From: Timema cristinae
Lineage: Eukaryota; Arthropoda; Insecta; Phasmatodea; Timematidae
Direction: 5' to 3'
Length of the DNA stretch: 64,000 nt
Assembly: GCA_039000515.1 (NCBI GenBank)
Contig: JBCFYV010011172.1
Location: forward strand, 77,142,577-77,206,576
Part shown: in pieces, positions 1 to 12,500 of the stretch
Layout: every line of letters begins with the position of its first letter
Position numbering within the stretch: position 1 is the stretch's first letter
Notes under the pieces: model-generated
The model's database searches: none
What the model was told of the DNA's origin: nothing
The model's input: only the letters and a program-made list of their open reading frames with translations
Program-made: the position numbers and the translations under genes

Positions 1-1581
1 CTTCCTGGTCTGTGGTCGGGAACTTGACATATTCCAAGAGGTGGCCTGTCAACTCATCAGACACCCTACAAATAAACTACTACAATTATTGACCAAGTTT
101 TTGAAAATTATCTTATTTATGGTTGGTCCGGGGATTGCATACATCAAGTTATAATGAAACCTTAGTATGTACTTGCAATAGAAGACCAACAAAAAATATC
201 TCTACCAGTTGAAGACTAGTTGAGTGGTAAATTTACTAACACAGGCCTATTTTAAAAATTTAACACAAATTATGCATACACATTTAAAAAGAATATAAAA
301 CCTTCATTAGGCCTATATAAAAAAAAATAATTTCATCACAAAGTAGGCCTACAAACTTTAAAAGAATATAAAGCCTATATTATATGAAAAAATATACTAG
401 GCCTATCTTACAAAATATGTTGATAGTTTTGGAATTGACAAACAAATATTGGAACCAACCATGTTTTCATTTTAACATACAGTACCTTGACAATCCTGGA
501 TATGGTGGCAGAGCTCAACCGAACCAGATCACCACAAACCAACTGTAAAATATACAATATCTTAGATTTGTCTTTAACAATATTCATATTAATTGAAAAG
601 AGGGTACATTTGCTCAAGGCTATACTATTCCCACCAGTCTCCCATTGTTGCAAATATGTGGATAGACCAAACAGCTTGTTGACTACTATGTGAAAAAAAT
701 AATATGTATGCATATTATATGCATCAAAGTGTTTATGGGAAAACAGCGATCAACTGATAATTACATTAAACAATATAGAATAAGCTTTAAATGAACTTTA
801 ACAAGAAAAATAATGTGTAGGCCTACAGGTATGTTATGTCACATTTTTAATATGGTTGTAGTCTGTACAATCCCCGCAACTAAATATATGTTACAATTCA
901 AAGGCTCATGGAATTATTGATAAAATAAATAAAGAAATAAATGTTTGTGATCAAATAATATAGTTTGGTAAAATATTGAATTTTACTTTTTTAAGCTTAG
1001 ATTATGTTTTAGTAAAACGTTCGTTTACATTTATGCATTATATTTATATATATCACATTATGTTCATGTAGAATAAACGAGAATATAACTACAATTTATA
1101 TTTTTACGTAACTAACCAGCTCTCATGGACCATGCTGTTAGTAAACAAATAAATAAACAAAGATAACGCAAATATAGGCGCCTGTATCTGTGGACCATAA
1201 TTTTTTCTTTTGATAATGCAATTAATTTTATACAAGGGCATTTTGAGGATATAAGGCAAAGATATTAAAATAATAATTTCAAAATATATTTACCTGAAAA
1301 CCACCAGTCCCATAAAATCGAAGAGCTGTAATAACCTTTATTAAAGGTGGCACTGGCAAACCGCGGGCGTTATGGTTTGGACCAGTCAACAGTGGGACGA
1401 TGACGTTCACCACTGTATCTTTGCTGAATCAGAATCTTCTGATGAATTCCCTGTCGGAATAAAATTCGACAGGGTTTTCCGCATCCCGCAAATATCTTTT
1501 GGGTTCGGGTAACTTATCGATGACACCGATAACCTCAACCAAATCCACTAAATCATCATCGAAAACCCGATCGTCATCCAT
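1..1581 (-). pseudogene. HARBI1-like transposase, three exons, partial and broken
   Basis: Harbinger transposases are DDE-type nucleases that cut and paste their element. Exon 1 (1,294-1,581, 96 codons) starts MDDDRVFDDDLVD and ends PPLIKVITALRFYGTGGFQ, the HARBI1 N-terminal block. Exon 2 (486-542, 19 codons) reads LVCGDLVRLSSATISRIVK, the helix-turn-helix block. Exon 3 (1-65) reads VSDELTGHLLEYVKFPTT, the block that follows. Each junction has AG and GT signals in place. Two defects are seen. Codon 51 is TGA (1,429-1,431), in the stretch REFIRRF-stop-FSKD where relatives usually have arginine, so a CGA to TGA change is likely. Exon 3 is also one base out of phase with exon 2. The catalytic DDE residues lie outside the window. 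Probably a decayed transposon gene rather than a domesticated host gene. Confidence 0.78.
1294..1581 (-). pseudogene. HARBI1-like transposase, exon 1
   Basis: Start codon 1,581-1,579; donor GT at 1,293-1,292 after the codons GGFQ. The length is 288 bases, phase 0. It contains one in-frame TGA at codon 51. The block after the stop (FSKDTVVNVIVPLL, then ALRFYGTGGF) is the most recognisable HARBI1 signature in the window. Confidence 0.75.
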
Positions 1582-2028
1582 CTTGAAAGTTGAATAGTGT
1601 CGATTTAGTGTGCTCGCGGCGCTGCTAAAACTTTGGTCGTATCGATACTAAACTCAAGTGGGCTGCGCGACTAAGATATGACTATGAAACGTACTTCATT
1701 CGGTTTTAGGGAGGATGGCACCTACACTTTCTACTTAGGCTTACTAACTGCGACTATGAAACCGGCCCTAAGAAGGAAATACCATACAGCCTTTTAAAAG
1801 CGTGAATAAAAAGAGCTATGGTTGACAGAAGGTTGATACAAATTAACAAAATGAAACGTTGCATTCTGTTCAGCACTAGAAATGTATTTTTAACAAAGTT
1901 AAAGAAACAACTTGAAAGGTTCTCACAATATAAATGTGTGTGTGTACTGTTAAACATAAGATTTATCTTGCCTCAAGTTTTCTAAAATGTGACTATAATT
2001 AAGTGTATTAACTTAAGACATAATTTTT

Positions 2029-2268
2029 TCACACCCGTGCATTTAAAAACTCTAAAAAACCTCCTGAGGGTACACAAACCTTCATCTCAGTGGAGTGAGA
2101 GTTGAGGAAGTTGTCCTTGCTTAGTCCAGCCTTATTCAAGACATCCAGTTTTGCCTGTATGAGGGGCCATAAGTGGTCATCGGCAGTGCCCCTGGCAACT
2201 AGGTAGCGAACCAAAACACTATCCTGCTGGCCCAGGCGATGGGCCCGGTCCTCTGCTTGAGTCAGAAT
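2029..2268 (-). CDS. SMARCAL1: SMARCAL1-like, last identified exon (helicase motif VI and C-terminal extension)
   Basis: The acceptor AG at 2,270-2,269 is followed by [14 protein letters not shown], the arginine-finger motif VI, then [19 protein letters not shown], the conserved brace segment of SMARCAL1 and ZRANB3. Reading continues through KAGLSKDNF and HSTEMKV to a stop at 2,029-2,031. The last 15 or so codons ([15 protein letters not shown]) do not look conserved, so the exon may instead splice at the GT after MK (about 2,080), with a further small exon not recognised. The identity of the conserved part is certain; the 3' end is not. Confidence 0.9.
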   Translation of the reverse strand: MLTQAEDRAHRLGQQDSVLVRYLVARGTADDHLWPLIQAKLDVLNKAGLSKDNFLNSHSTEMKVCVPSGGFLEFLNARV

Positions 2269-5200
2269 CTAGGGCAAGTGACAAACATTAAATTTCAGTC
2301 ATAGCACACTTCAAGTCAAATTAAAAAGTGCAACATAAATTAATGATTATCGGCTAAACAAACTTATAACAAGATTTTTTTATAAATAGTTTATGTGGAA
2401 TAGAGCACTAGGTTAAATCATGATTAAAATTAGGAGGGATAGCCAGCACACTTACCTAGGTGATACTGGAGTAGAAATTGTTTAGATATAACATTAAAAA
2501 AAAACACAAACACATTTTTTAAGGACAAGCTTTCACTGTCACTGACAGCTTCATTGAGTCAAGAGAGTAGACTTTATAAATAGTTTAAATCCTTTTTTTT
2601 AAATCATAGATCATATTATTTAATCTTTAATATCTAGAGTTATGCACTAAAATCAATTAGAATTGTTTTATTGTACAAGTGTTTGTAATATTTAGTTTTA
2701 TTATGATAAATCAAGTTATTATCACAACTTACAAGTCAATTACTTCAGTTTTTTTTTCCATATGAATATTAATTTGTAATGTATACAAAAGCTCAGAATA
2801 TGATTATTGACCATACATTTAGTATTTTAGCTCTCAATAATTTCATTAGTAAAGCTTTAAAATTGTCAAAACCAGATTTTTTTTTCAAAATGAAGTAGAA
2901 ACTGACATTTGTTTTGAAGCCAAGTTGAAGTTTCGAAGCTTTGCACACCCCTAATTTGTAGGGGTGTGTGAAGGCCACTTTTTAAATGCGAGGCAAAGTC
3001 AAAGCAAATCTTGAAAATTGCAAAGAAAAGTCGAAGATTCCTAGGATTTTTGTTATGGTCACTTAATGCTACTTTTAATATTTAAATTAATTATTTTTCT
3101 AGAACTTGTCAGTAACAAGGGCCAGGAAAATTTCCTTATTTATTACCTAAGGACTATATTAATAATTAAGGCCCGTTGACACAATGTTAGTGGGTTAGTG
3201 CAAGTTTACTAGTATTAGCTTACTAACATGCTAGTTGTGGTGACACTCATTTTTCACTTGTATTATTAACGCTTCTAAAAACATGGCTGAATGTGAAGTG
3301 GTGCTAACTGGTCTCTCTATTGGAGCAATTTTTTTTTATCACCATGTCTCATTTCTCGTTTAGGTTATTTATACACATATACTATTTACACTTATGTTAG
3401 GAACTAGGAAAGGTGAATTTAGAATAAGAATGGGCAGCCAGATAAATTACAATTTTTCAGTAAACGCAATTTATTATAATCAGTTGACCTATTTAAAAAA
3501 AATTGTTTTATATAGACAACATAAAAAGGTTAGTGATTAGTATATCTCCTATTTCTTAGTTCCTTATACATTACAATATATTTCAGTTGATCCCAAATAA
3601 TTTTTTGTTTGTTTGTTAACTTACTTAGCATACATGGTAAATAAAATTAACCTCAAATAAGGGCAATAAATCCCAATACAACCAAACTCTGATGGGCATT
3701 TTTTAAATAGGCCTAACCCAGGTTTTTTCAACCCTGTTTTAAATGTTGGTATACTAATAACAAAATATCCTGTTAAATTCTAGCTAAGCCTAAAGTATTC
3801 TTTAAAAATAATAATAAATTAATTTGTAGATTGGTTTGAATATAAACTATCTGGATTGCTATTATGTTGTGTATCTACTCAAGTTGACAAAGCATTACTA
3901 CAAAGTGTTTGAAGTGTATGGGCTGAACATTACTAATTAAAACTTCTAAAGATTAGTTAAAGTGTGATTTAGCGTGAAAACCGCTGGCCATTCATACCTT
4001 ACTTACCGATAACACAAATATTATGTTGCAAGAACTAATCACGGTACTACAATATTGTATTATATTTTGTGATTGTATATAAAAAAATTCCACATGCCAC
4101 ATTGATTGGTATGAAATAATGGTTTTATAAAATTATTTATAACATTTGTTTACCAATATTAAATAATATCGCTCACAAGGCACATTTGCATTATGTATGT
4201 AGCATTTTATTTTGGACACTTCTTGAGAATACATTATCCTTTAGAGCAATATCCCTCGCAATCTTATCTTTATAAATTCTGTGCTTAAAATGGCACAAAA
4301 ACTCATTTTTTCATTACATTCCACAAATAAGTGTCCACTGCACAACTAATTTTTTCGTTGCTGCCATTGTGAATTACTTACATTAGTAAAGTTGGAAGGT
4401 GACATACTTTTTCACTTGCAAGTGGACTTGTTTGTTAGTAGCTTGCTCGTCTGTTTACACGGTGCAAGCTGTGCGCATGCAGTCAAATTAATGTACTTGT
4501 ATTAGTCAACTAATACCGTGTCAATGGGCCTTTAATGCACACAGGCATGGTGATAAGATTAGTAACTTATAAATTATGTTTAAATTTTTACTTACATCGT
4601 GGAGTTTATAATATTATTTTGCAAACTTTACATATACATGTCTTTTTATCTGCATTTCTCTGATAACAATTATAAATTAAATTTCGTTTTCATTTTCTAC
4701 TTTCCGTATCAGCCATTTTGAATAATAAAAAAAATGTGAAGAAGCTATGAAAAAATTATTGTCAAATTGCACCCGTAAATTTGTCACAGATAATTCCTAA
4801 GAGACATAATATTAAGGACCAAACATTAGACATGAGCTGCGATGATAGCACAACTAAAGCGCTTTCTCTGCTTCATACCAATGACCATGGAGTTATTTCT
4901 TTATAGGTAATTTTATTTTTCATAAAACTATGTTGGCGATAGTGAATTTAATATATTAACATTTACTTACCTGTTTTTGACCCATGCTTACTTTGGGCTA
5001 GTTAAATTACTAGTCAGTGTTAAAATTCTGTTTAGTAACGGTTTTAAAATGATCAAATATTGAAAAATGTAATATTTAGTAGGATGAAATTAAATTGTTA
5101 TATAATTTATCGAAGTTTTATCCTTCCTTCGAAATTTTTCGAATATGCGAAGGTTATTGTAAATGTCAAAGTCAAAGTCGAAGAAGATTTGACCTTTGAC

Positions 5201-6499
5201 TTCGACTTTGTGAAGTTTCGTACACCATTACTAGTTTGTATGCTTGTCTGTTCTGCTATTCAATCAGTAAATAACAATAGTTATGTGTTTTATTAGGAAT
5301 ACTTCCCTGCTTAGGGTAGTTTGTAAGTAGTGTGCTGATTATAATCTCTGTGTTGAGAAAGTGCCAGTTAAATATTACAAATAATAATTTAAAAAAAGTA
5401 ATTTTTACCAACCCCCGGATTCCAGAAAAGTTCCGCAAATACAACGAGATGAGCGGAGGTGAGTGTGATGCCTGAGTTGGCAGCAGTGATGGACAGCACA
5501 GCAACCATCACTTCATCATTGTACTGAAACAAATCACAGTGCTGCTTTCTCACCTCCGAGGGTGTCGACCCATCGATCCTGATGTAGCTGAGAACATACC
5601 ACTAACATTATATTATCCTTACAAGAGCTGCACTGAAGTGGATGAATCAAAATAGGTTGATTATTACTAGGGCTGGGCCGATGCCAATAACCGATCCGAT
5701 ATTGGCACAATTGGCAGAGGAAAGTTGGTTTTTTATCATGCAGATATTTACACAAATAATTCAAAATCTATAAATAAACGGTATTTTATGAAAATATAAT
5801 TCATAGTTCAAACAAAACTATTTAAATACAGTCTCTTGCATGTAAACACAAATTCTTTAACTCTGCGTTAGATATTTTATTTTATAATAAACATCAAAAC
5901 TAACATTCTAAACAAAATAAACCATTCAATTTTATTTACCTTAAGGCTTATTTCAAATTATTAAACACGTGATAAATATATTAGAGATCAAGGTTTCCTC
6001 AAGTAGCAAAGTTAAACACTACCAAAAACAATATTACGTGTGCCAGCATGATTTTATTTGTTGTGGTTTATAAAAAATTAAAAATACATCATATTATGGC
6101 TATAAGTAACATAGTTATAGTTGAATATATGTTGTATACCAACCTAATATGAAATATTACCGACATATTTCAGAACCGAGGCCCGCGTATGCGCACAGCA
6201 TTTTGCTTTCTGTTTAAATAATTTTCATTTTGGATTTGAGTTATTTATATTTTACATACCCCCTATTTTTTTCGTTAGCTGAATTAACTACAATATGAAA
6301 TATTGAAAAAAAACCAACTAAATTGGCATTGGGTACCGGCATATCGGCAAATATTATTGGATCGGCAATATCTGCAAAAGGGCTAGCTAGCCCAATTATT
6401 ACCACATCAGTTATTATAGCAATACTTCGGTGAAGAAAATGAATTAAATTTTATTACAAATTTATACAGAATTAACATTGAATTGGTTCTATTAAACAC

Positions 6500-6531
<32 letters not shown>

Positions 6532-9500
6532 AATATAAATATTAAAAAAAAATTCAACACATATGGAAATATGGAGATGTTCAGTGTTGTTAGGTCAACA
6601 TTGAAAACTGGAGCATCAGTTCCCTTATCCTTAGTAATGCTATTGTATTGTCTCTCAAAGTATCTCTGGTTCAAACATAGTTATATTCACTGGAGCATAT
6701 GAAAGTAAGGGCAGAGAAACTGATACACCTGTGCCTATATTCCATAACCATACAATGAGGATCAGTAATTTATTAATGGCAATTCCTTAGTCAATTTACC
6801 TTTATACTAGGTTTGTGCTGGATAACAATATGATAGGAGTGTGTAAAGCTTCAAAACAAATATCAACTTTAATTTTGCTTAGAAAAAATGTCAGGTTTCA
6901 ACAATTTGTCAATAATAATACTGAAGGCTAAAATACTAAATTTGTGGTCAATTACTGCCATTCTGAGCTGTTACATGCATTAAAAATTTGATATTAATAT
7001 GGAAAAAAAAATCTGTAACGATTGAATTTAAAGTTGTGATGGTAACGTGATTTATCAAGTTCACTATGAATTGAAAAAGTGGACTTTGCACATCCCTACA
7101 ACATGAAAATGGGAAATATAAAGGTCAGAAATGGCAATTTTTTTGGGGGGAGTGGGAAATACTTTCTTATATCTTCACTGGCTTGCAATTATTAATTTTC
7201 CATGTATAAAATATAATTTGAAACATATATCTATTTGAGTGAATTTAGTTCACTAAACAGACTACTTTAAATAGTAATAGTATTAATTTAGTGTTAGGAT
7301 TGAAGCTACAATCAATGTTCCCTTGAACAAGGTAGACATTATCCAACTTTTTGTGCATGTATGGGCATGTGGTCAGCCAATAATGACATAAGATCACAAA
7401 AACAAGTTGAACAAATTACTAACTACAAAGAGGAAAGGTGAAACAAAATTATTCGATGCACAGGATACAAAGGAAGAATGTTAATTATTTTTACTTTAGA
7501 TATTTAACACGCACTATATGAAATGACTTATGCCAGTACACAAATATTTCTATGACCAAGAGCAAAAGGGCCTACTAGTTTTTACGTGTAAGGTATTTTA
7601 ACATACCTTCAAGGGTTCTTTTATATTACACACTCAACATGGGACCGACAGCTTATTACCCTAAAAAGAAAGTTGTGCTACATATTTTAGTCATTCAAGA
7701 AAAATCTGTCAACCCCAGCTGGGTTGGAACCCCCAAACACCCCTAGGGGTTGGAGAAAATTATTATTATTTCAGTTATGTTGTGTGTAAATATGTATGTA
7801 AGTAGCGATTAAGGAAGATATAATAAATCACTAAAGAAAGAAGAAGATCAACTGAACTTTAACTTAACATAATGTTCACTCAAACTTAATTTAACTTATG
7901 AAAACAAATGTGTGATCACAAGTCACGTAACTTAATGTTTACTGTTTTCTACCAATATTATGAATATTTATCATTAAACTTTTATGAGCATATTTTAATG
8001 CTTTTACAATCATGATTATGTTAGTTGATTTATATTTCAATAACAAGGATCTTTTTTGAAAGCAATACATTAGAGCATTAATAATAAAAGCTTTGGGATT
8101 TTAACTTTTTTATAATATTTGAATCAAGTCTGTTCTATAATGATACGATACTAGTGCTTATTAAATGTCTGATCACTAGAACTAAAGCTAAAAAGTAGAC
8201 CTTGGTCTTAAAACTAACAAATTACTAAATAGCACTGTTGACGTCAATTGTATAGTGAATGGCTGGCTAGATTACGTGATACCCTTCAAGTAATGTTCAC
8301 TTAAAGTAAAAGACCTCCCAGGACATCTCTTACGTTAAGTTAACTGCATCGTGATCGCTTCCATTTAAACACATGAGATCCTTTACATTAAGTTACGTTA
8401 AGTTAACTTTAAGTTAATGTTAAGTTGATCGTGATCCCAGCATAAGTTAGATAACAGGTTCAACAACAAAAAAAAGTGTTTGTGTAGAAGGATTAGAAAG
8501 AGGACTGGAGGAGGGACCATGTATAAAGTTACTGGCAAGCCAACAGCAGAATTGATTTGTTGCTTCTTTGCTGTTACTTTACAGGAAAAATAACACTCTA
8601 TAATCTAATACCAATATTTTTTATGAAATACAAACGGTAAACAATGGTCAACAAAATTCTTATAAAGGCTAGACTTTTGTTTTATTTAATCACGGTATTA
8701 AAATCTCTAGTACTTAGAAGAAGAAGGTATAGGAAAGGTGGATAGAAACATAAAAGGGACAAACACAATATGGCTTTTACAATGAAAAGAAGAACACAGT
8801 TCACACTTTACATTGCTGCCATTGGACAAAGAGGTAGTGGTTGTCTCTTAAAGAAAATTGATTGTCACCGCCCAATCCCTTGACTTAGGTTTCATTCTAT
8901 CGAAACTCATCAGGGAAGAGTGTGAAACGCACAACACAACTTCCTAAAAGAGTAAACAAAAAAAAATACAAAAGGGAGAAAATGGAAAATTGTAAAGAAT
9001 GATAGAACACACAGATAGGAACATGTAAAAGGTATATTGTCCTTTATGTTATACCTTTTACATGTTCCTATCTATGTGTCCTATCATTCTTTACTATTTT
9101 CCATTTTCTCCCTTTTGTGTTTCTTTGGTTTCCTCTTTTATGAAGTTGTGTTGCACGTTTAAAACTCCTCCCTGATGAGTTCTGATAGAATGAAACCTAG
9201 GTCAGGGGATTGGGCGGTGACGATAAATTTTCTCTAAGAGCAACCATTACCTCTTTGTCTAATGGCAGCAATGTAAAGTGTGAACTGTGTTCTTCTTTTC
9301 ATTGTAAAAACCATATTGTGTCTGTCCCTTTTATATGTTTCTATCTACCTTTCTTGTACCTCCTTCCAAATATTATACAATTACCTCATAAAGTGAAAAG
9401 AGGTTTTCCTTATAGAGGTATAGTACTTAGAAGAGAAATTTTTGAGTTAATATTGAAAGTGTATTTTCTTTAAAGTATTCAATAATATTAGTTTAATCTA

Positions 9501-12500
9501 TGTATATGCTAAGTCTGTTTAATTCAACCTCTAATCTACCTGTTAGGCCTACATATTTATTTAGTAATTAATTATATTATAGTTATTATAAGGGAAATAG
9601 GCTAACCCCGGGGTTTCCAAACTTTTTGAGACCGTGCCACCCTTCACATGCCAGATTTTCCATGCAATGTTTCTGTAACCAATATTTAAAAAAATGCTTG
9701 ACCTTGGCTTAGTCAGTTTTTAGACAGTAGGGGAGAAATTTGTGCACGTCACAACAAGTTTTCAAGGAGGAGCATTAGAATCCAGAACTTAAATGAAGAG
9801 AGCGTTTTCACAAGAGAAAATTATGTGTTTATTGTATATTAGTCTCTTCTTAATGATGAACGAGTAATATGAAAATTTGCATTTTGCATTCACCATACAT
9901 TATAAGTTTTATTTTCCTTATAACCGTACACCCCATACGCAAACACTGTCCCAGTTTGGAACCTGGCTAACATTAAAATTAACACACATTTGATTCAAAT
10001 AAATAAGTTTTTAATAGTTTTTTCAATAAACCTAGTGTTTTTTGGCAGGTAAATATAGCAACCCGTAAAAGTCTATTGGTCCTGAATTAGGGAACCAAAA
10101 CAAATTATCACACCAATAGATTGGTTGATCATATAACAAAGAATGTAAATTTGAAAAGATTCATATTAATAAAATGTTTTTATTAAGTGGAAGTTATGAC
10201 CTCGGTTAAAGTATGGTCAAATAAACTCAAAAAAAGTGGTTCAAGTTCACTCCTAGATTGGTGCATCATTCCATAACAAATTGAATGTGAAATACAAGAA
10301 ATTTCACTAATTATAAAAGTCATTAGATGTAATTAAGAGATAAGTAGACAAACAATTTAATATGGCAACAATAAACGTGAAAAGTTGCTCAACCTCAAGT
10401 TTCCATTAACTCTTCCTCACATATTCATCCGCACAATTTTTGAGAACATATAACTTCGACATGTCTAAAAGTCACGATTGTAAACCTACAAGGAAAGAAC
10501 AAATACTTAAAAATAAAATCCTATAACAAAGCTCTAAATACTTAGATAACTATCATATTCGTTATTATATATTCTAATAAATTGCATGTCATACAAGGAA
10601 ATCAACAGTATTAGATCACTCATAATTTAATAATCATATTTACTATTTACATACCCTTTCTAAAATGTTAATTTCAGTTGAATTAAAAATTTATCATTCA
10701 GAATACAAATCTATTGTTTTCGAAGTCAAGATATTTAAAAGTGTTTTAAATATGTTTAACTACAAAACTAGCATTAGTTACAATTTAGTTATTTAATTAT
10801 GTTGATTAATTTGTCTAAAACCAGTGTTGATCAACAATGCAAATAAATATTCTAAGTACCTAACTTACCACATTAAATAAAAAACAAAGCATCTACTATT
10901 TCGAATTTTCTACTGTAAGTATAATTTTAACTATCTTATTTTTCATTTTAAAGTATGTACATTCACTTTTAAAAGTATTAAAAATAGAAATTAAATATAT
11001 TTCATGATAATATAATTTATATTTAAAGCTCATATAAGACAGATGCATAGATGAACATAAGGTAATAGAATTGGAACAGAAGAAGTGAGCATGCGTGATT
11101 ATTACACTAAGGACTAATAAACGAAATAAATGGAAAAGATTAAGGATTAATTAATAAACAAAAACATTTAAAATTTCCAACTTTTTGTGATTTTTACAAT
11201 TTTCTTATCTCTATAAGGAAAACCTCTTTTGCTTTATGAGGTAATTGTATTATACATTCTTCCAAGTATAATACAATTTTCTTATAGGGTAGTTAAAGTT
11301 ATAGAGGTTTATTTTGGGGAAGTATTAGCTCATTAAGAGGTTAATTTTATTGACTTTTTTTGTAATGGTTAGTCTAGTTTTAATGTCTTAAGGACATGAG
11401 TGTCAACACTATTTTTTATTATACTTCTTTTGAGTGTTCTTATTTTTAAATTATCTTTTTAAAAGATATATCTCTAGATTAAAGAACTAATATTTAATTT
11501 TTTTTTCAAAAATATTTACTATTTATAAAAATGAGTGTCATTCTTATTTTAAAAACATGTCTGTTTTCATATATTTTTAAAATCTCACATTTTTAAGATG
11601 TGTTATTTCCATTTTATGTTTATTTGACTGGTGACATTTTAAATATACTCAAACTCAGGAGATTTTTAAAAAACTCAACTTGAATGAAAAAATCCAAACT
11701 GGCAGACCCCTGCTATTTTTCTGATCTTAGTGATGATGATTATTTGTTGCCAATACAGATAATTTGATTTATTTTCTTTTGAATAATACAAATTTAATAT
11801 ACAGTAAAAAACTAAAAAACAATAATTGAGCACATGGGTAGTGTTAATAAATAAATACAAACAAAAAATAAACATTTTTTTTATTCATTAGATTTAATGG
11901 TATTTAAAAAGCATGATTAATTTTAAAATACTTTAATAAGTATCAACTAAGTCAGGTGTTCTTAATATTTTTTGGCCAAGAGCCAAAATCAACTAGATAT
12001 GATCATCTTTGCAGCCCATGGTTTGTTTTGAAGTCAAACAGTGTTAATGTAATGATATAATATTTTCTAATAAGTACAGTAGAGTCTCGGAAACTCGCCT
12101 AATGTGCTAGTGGTGAGTTAATGAAATTTGTCAAGTTTTATGAAGGAACATATGCATAAGATGCATGTTTACTAAATAAGGATGAATCACAGTACAGTAT
12201 CGAATATTAGAGGTAGAGCTGTACTGTACTGTACTAGTGTAGTATTGTATGGTACGTAACAGTAATATATGTAGCCTACAGTACAATATATTACATGCTA
12301 ATTTAAGTGTATATACTGTACATACGTGTAATATACAGAAATGCAGTACATTACTGTACATACAATATTATATTGCTTCAAATAACATGTTACTGACTCA
12401 GAAAACTAACAAACACAGCACTTGTAAAAACACCACAGCATGATTCACAAACAAACCGAGAGGTTATACAGTTGATGGCTTGGATTGTGATGACTGGCGC

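Larger units (their letters stand above)
1..1768 (-). mobile_element. PIF/Harbinger DNA transposon, 5' part, cut by the window start
   Basis: The right-hand terminus reads, on the minus strand, GGGCCGGTTTCATAGTCG and is followed outward by TAA (1,769-1,771), a 3-bp target site of the TWA type used by PIF/Harbinger elements. Inside it, on the same strand, is a HARBI1-type transposase whose ATG lies about 190 bases from the terminus. The other terminus and most of the catalytic domain lie beyond base 1. The element lies just downstream of the last SMARCAL1 exon, on the same strand. Superfamily assignment rests on the transposase similarity, the terminus and the possible TAA target; only one copy of the target is visible. 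Confidence 0.72.

Noticed and set aside
5256..5764. Minus-strand frames of 76-82 codons around the 5,413 exon
   Set aside because: They run through splice sites of the SMARCAL1 exon in other frames or through intron.
12131..12443. Two overlapping small frames
   Set aside because: Both lie in the pogo-type MITE and have no transposase similarity.
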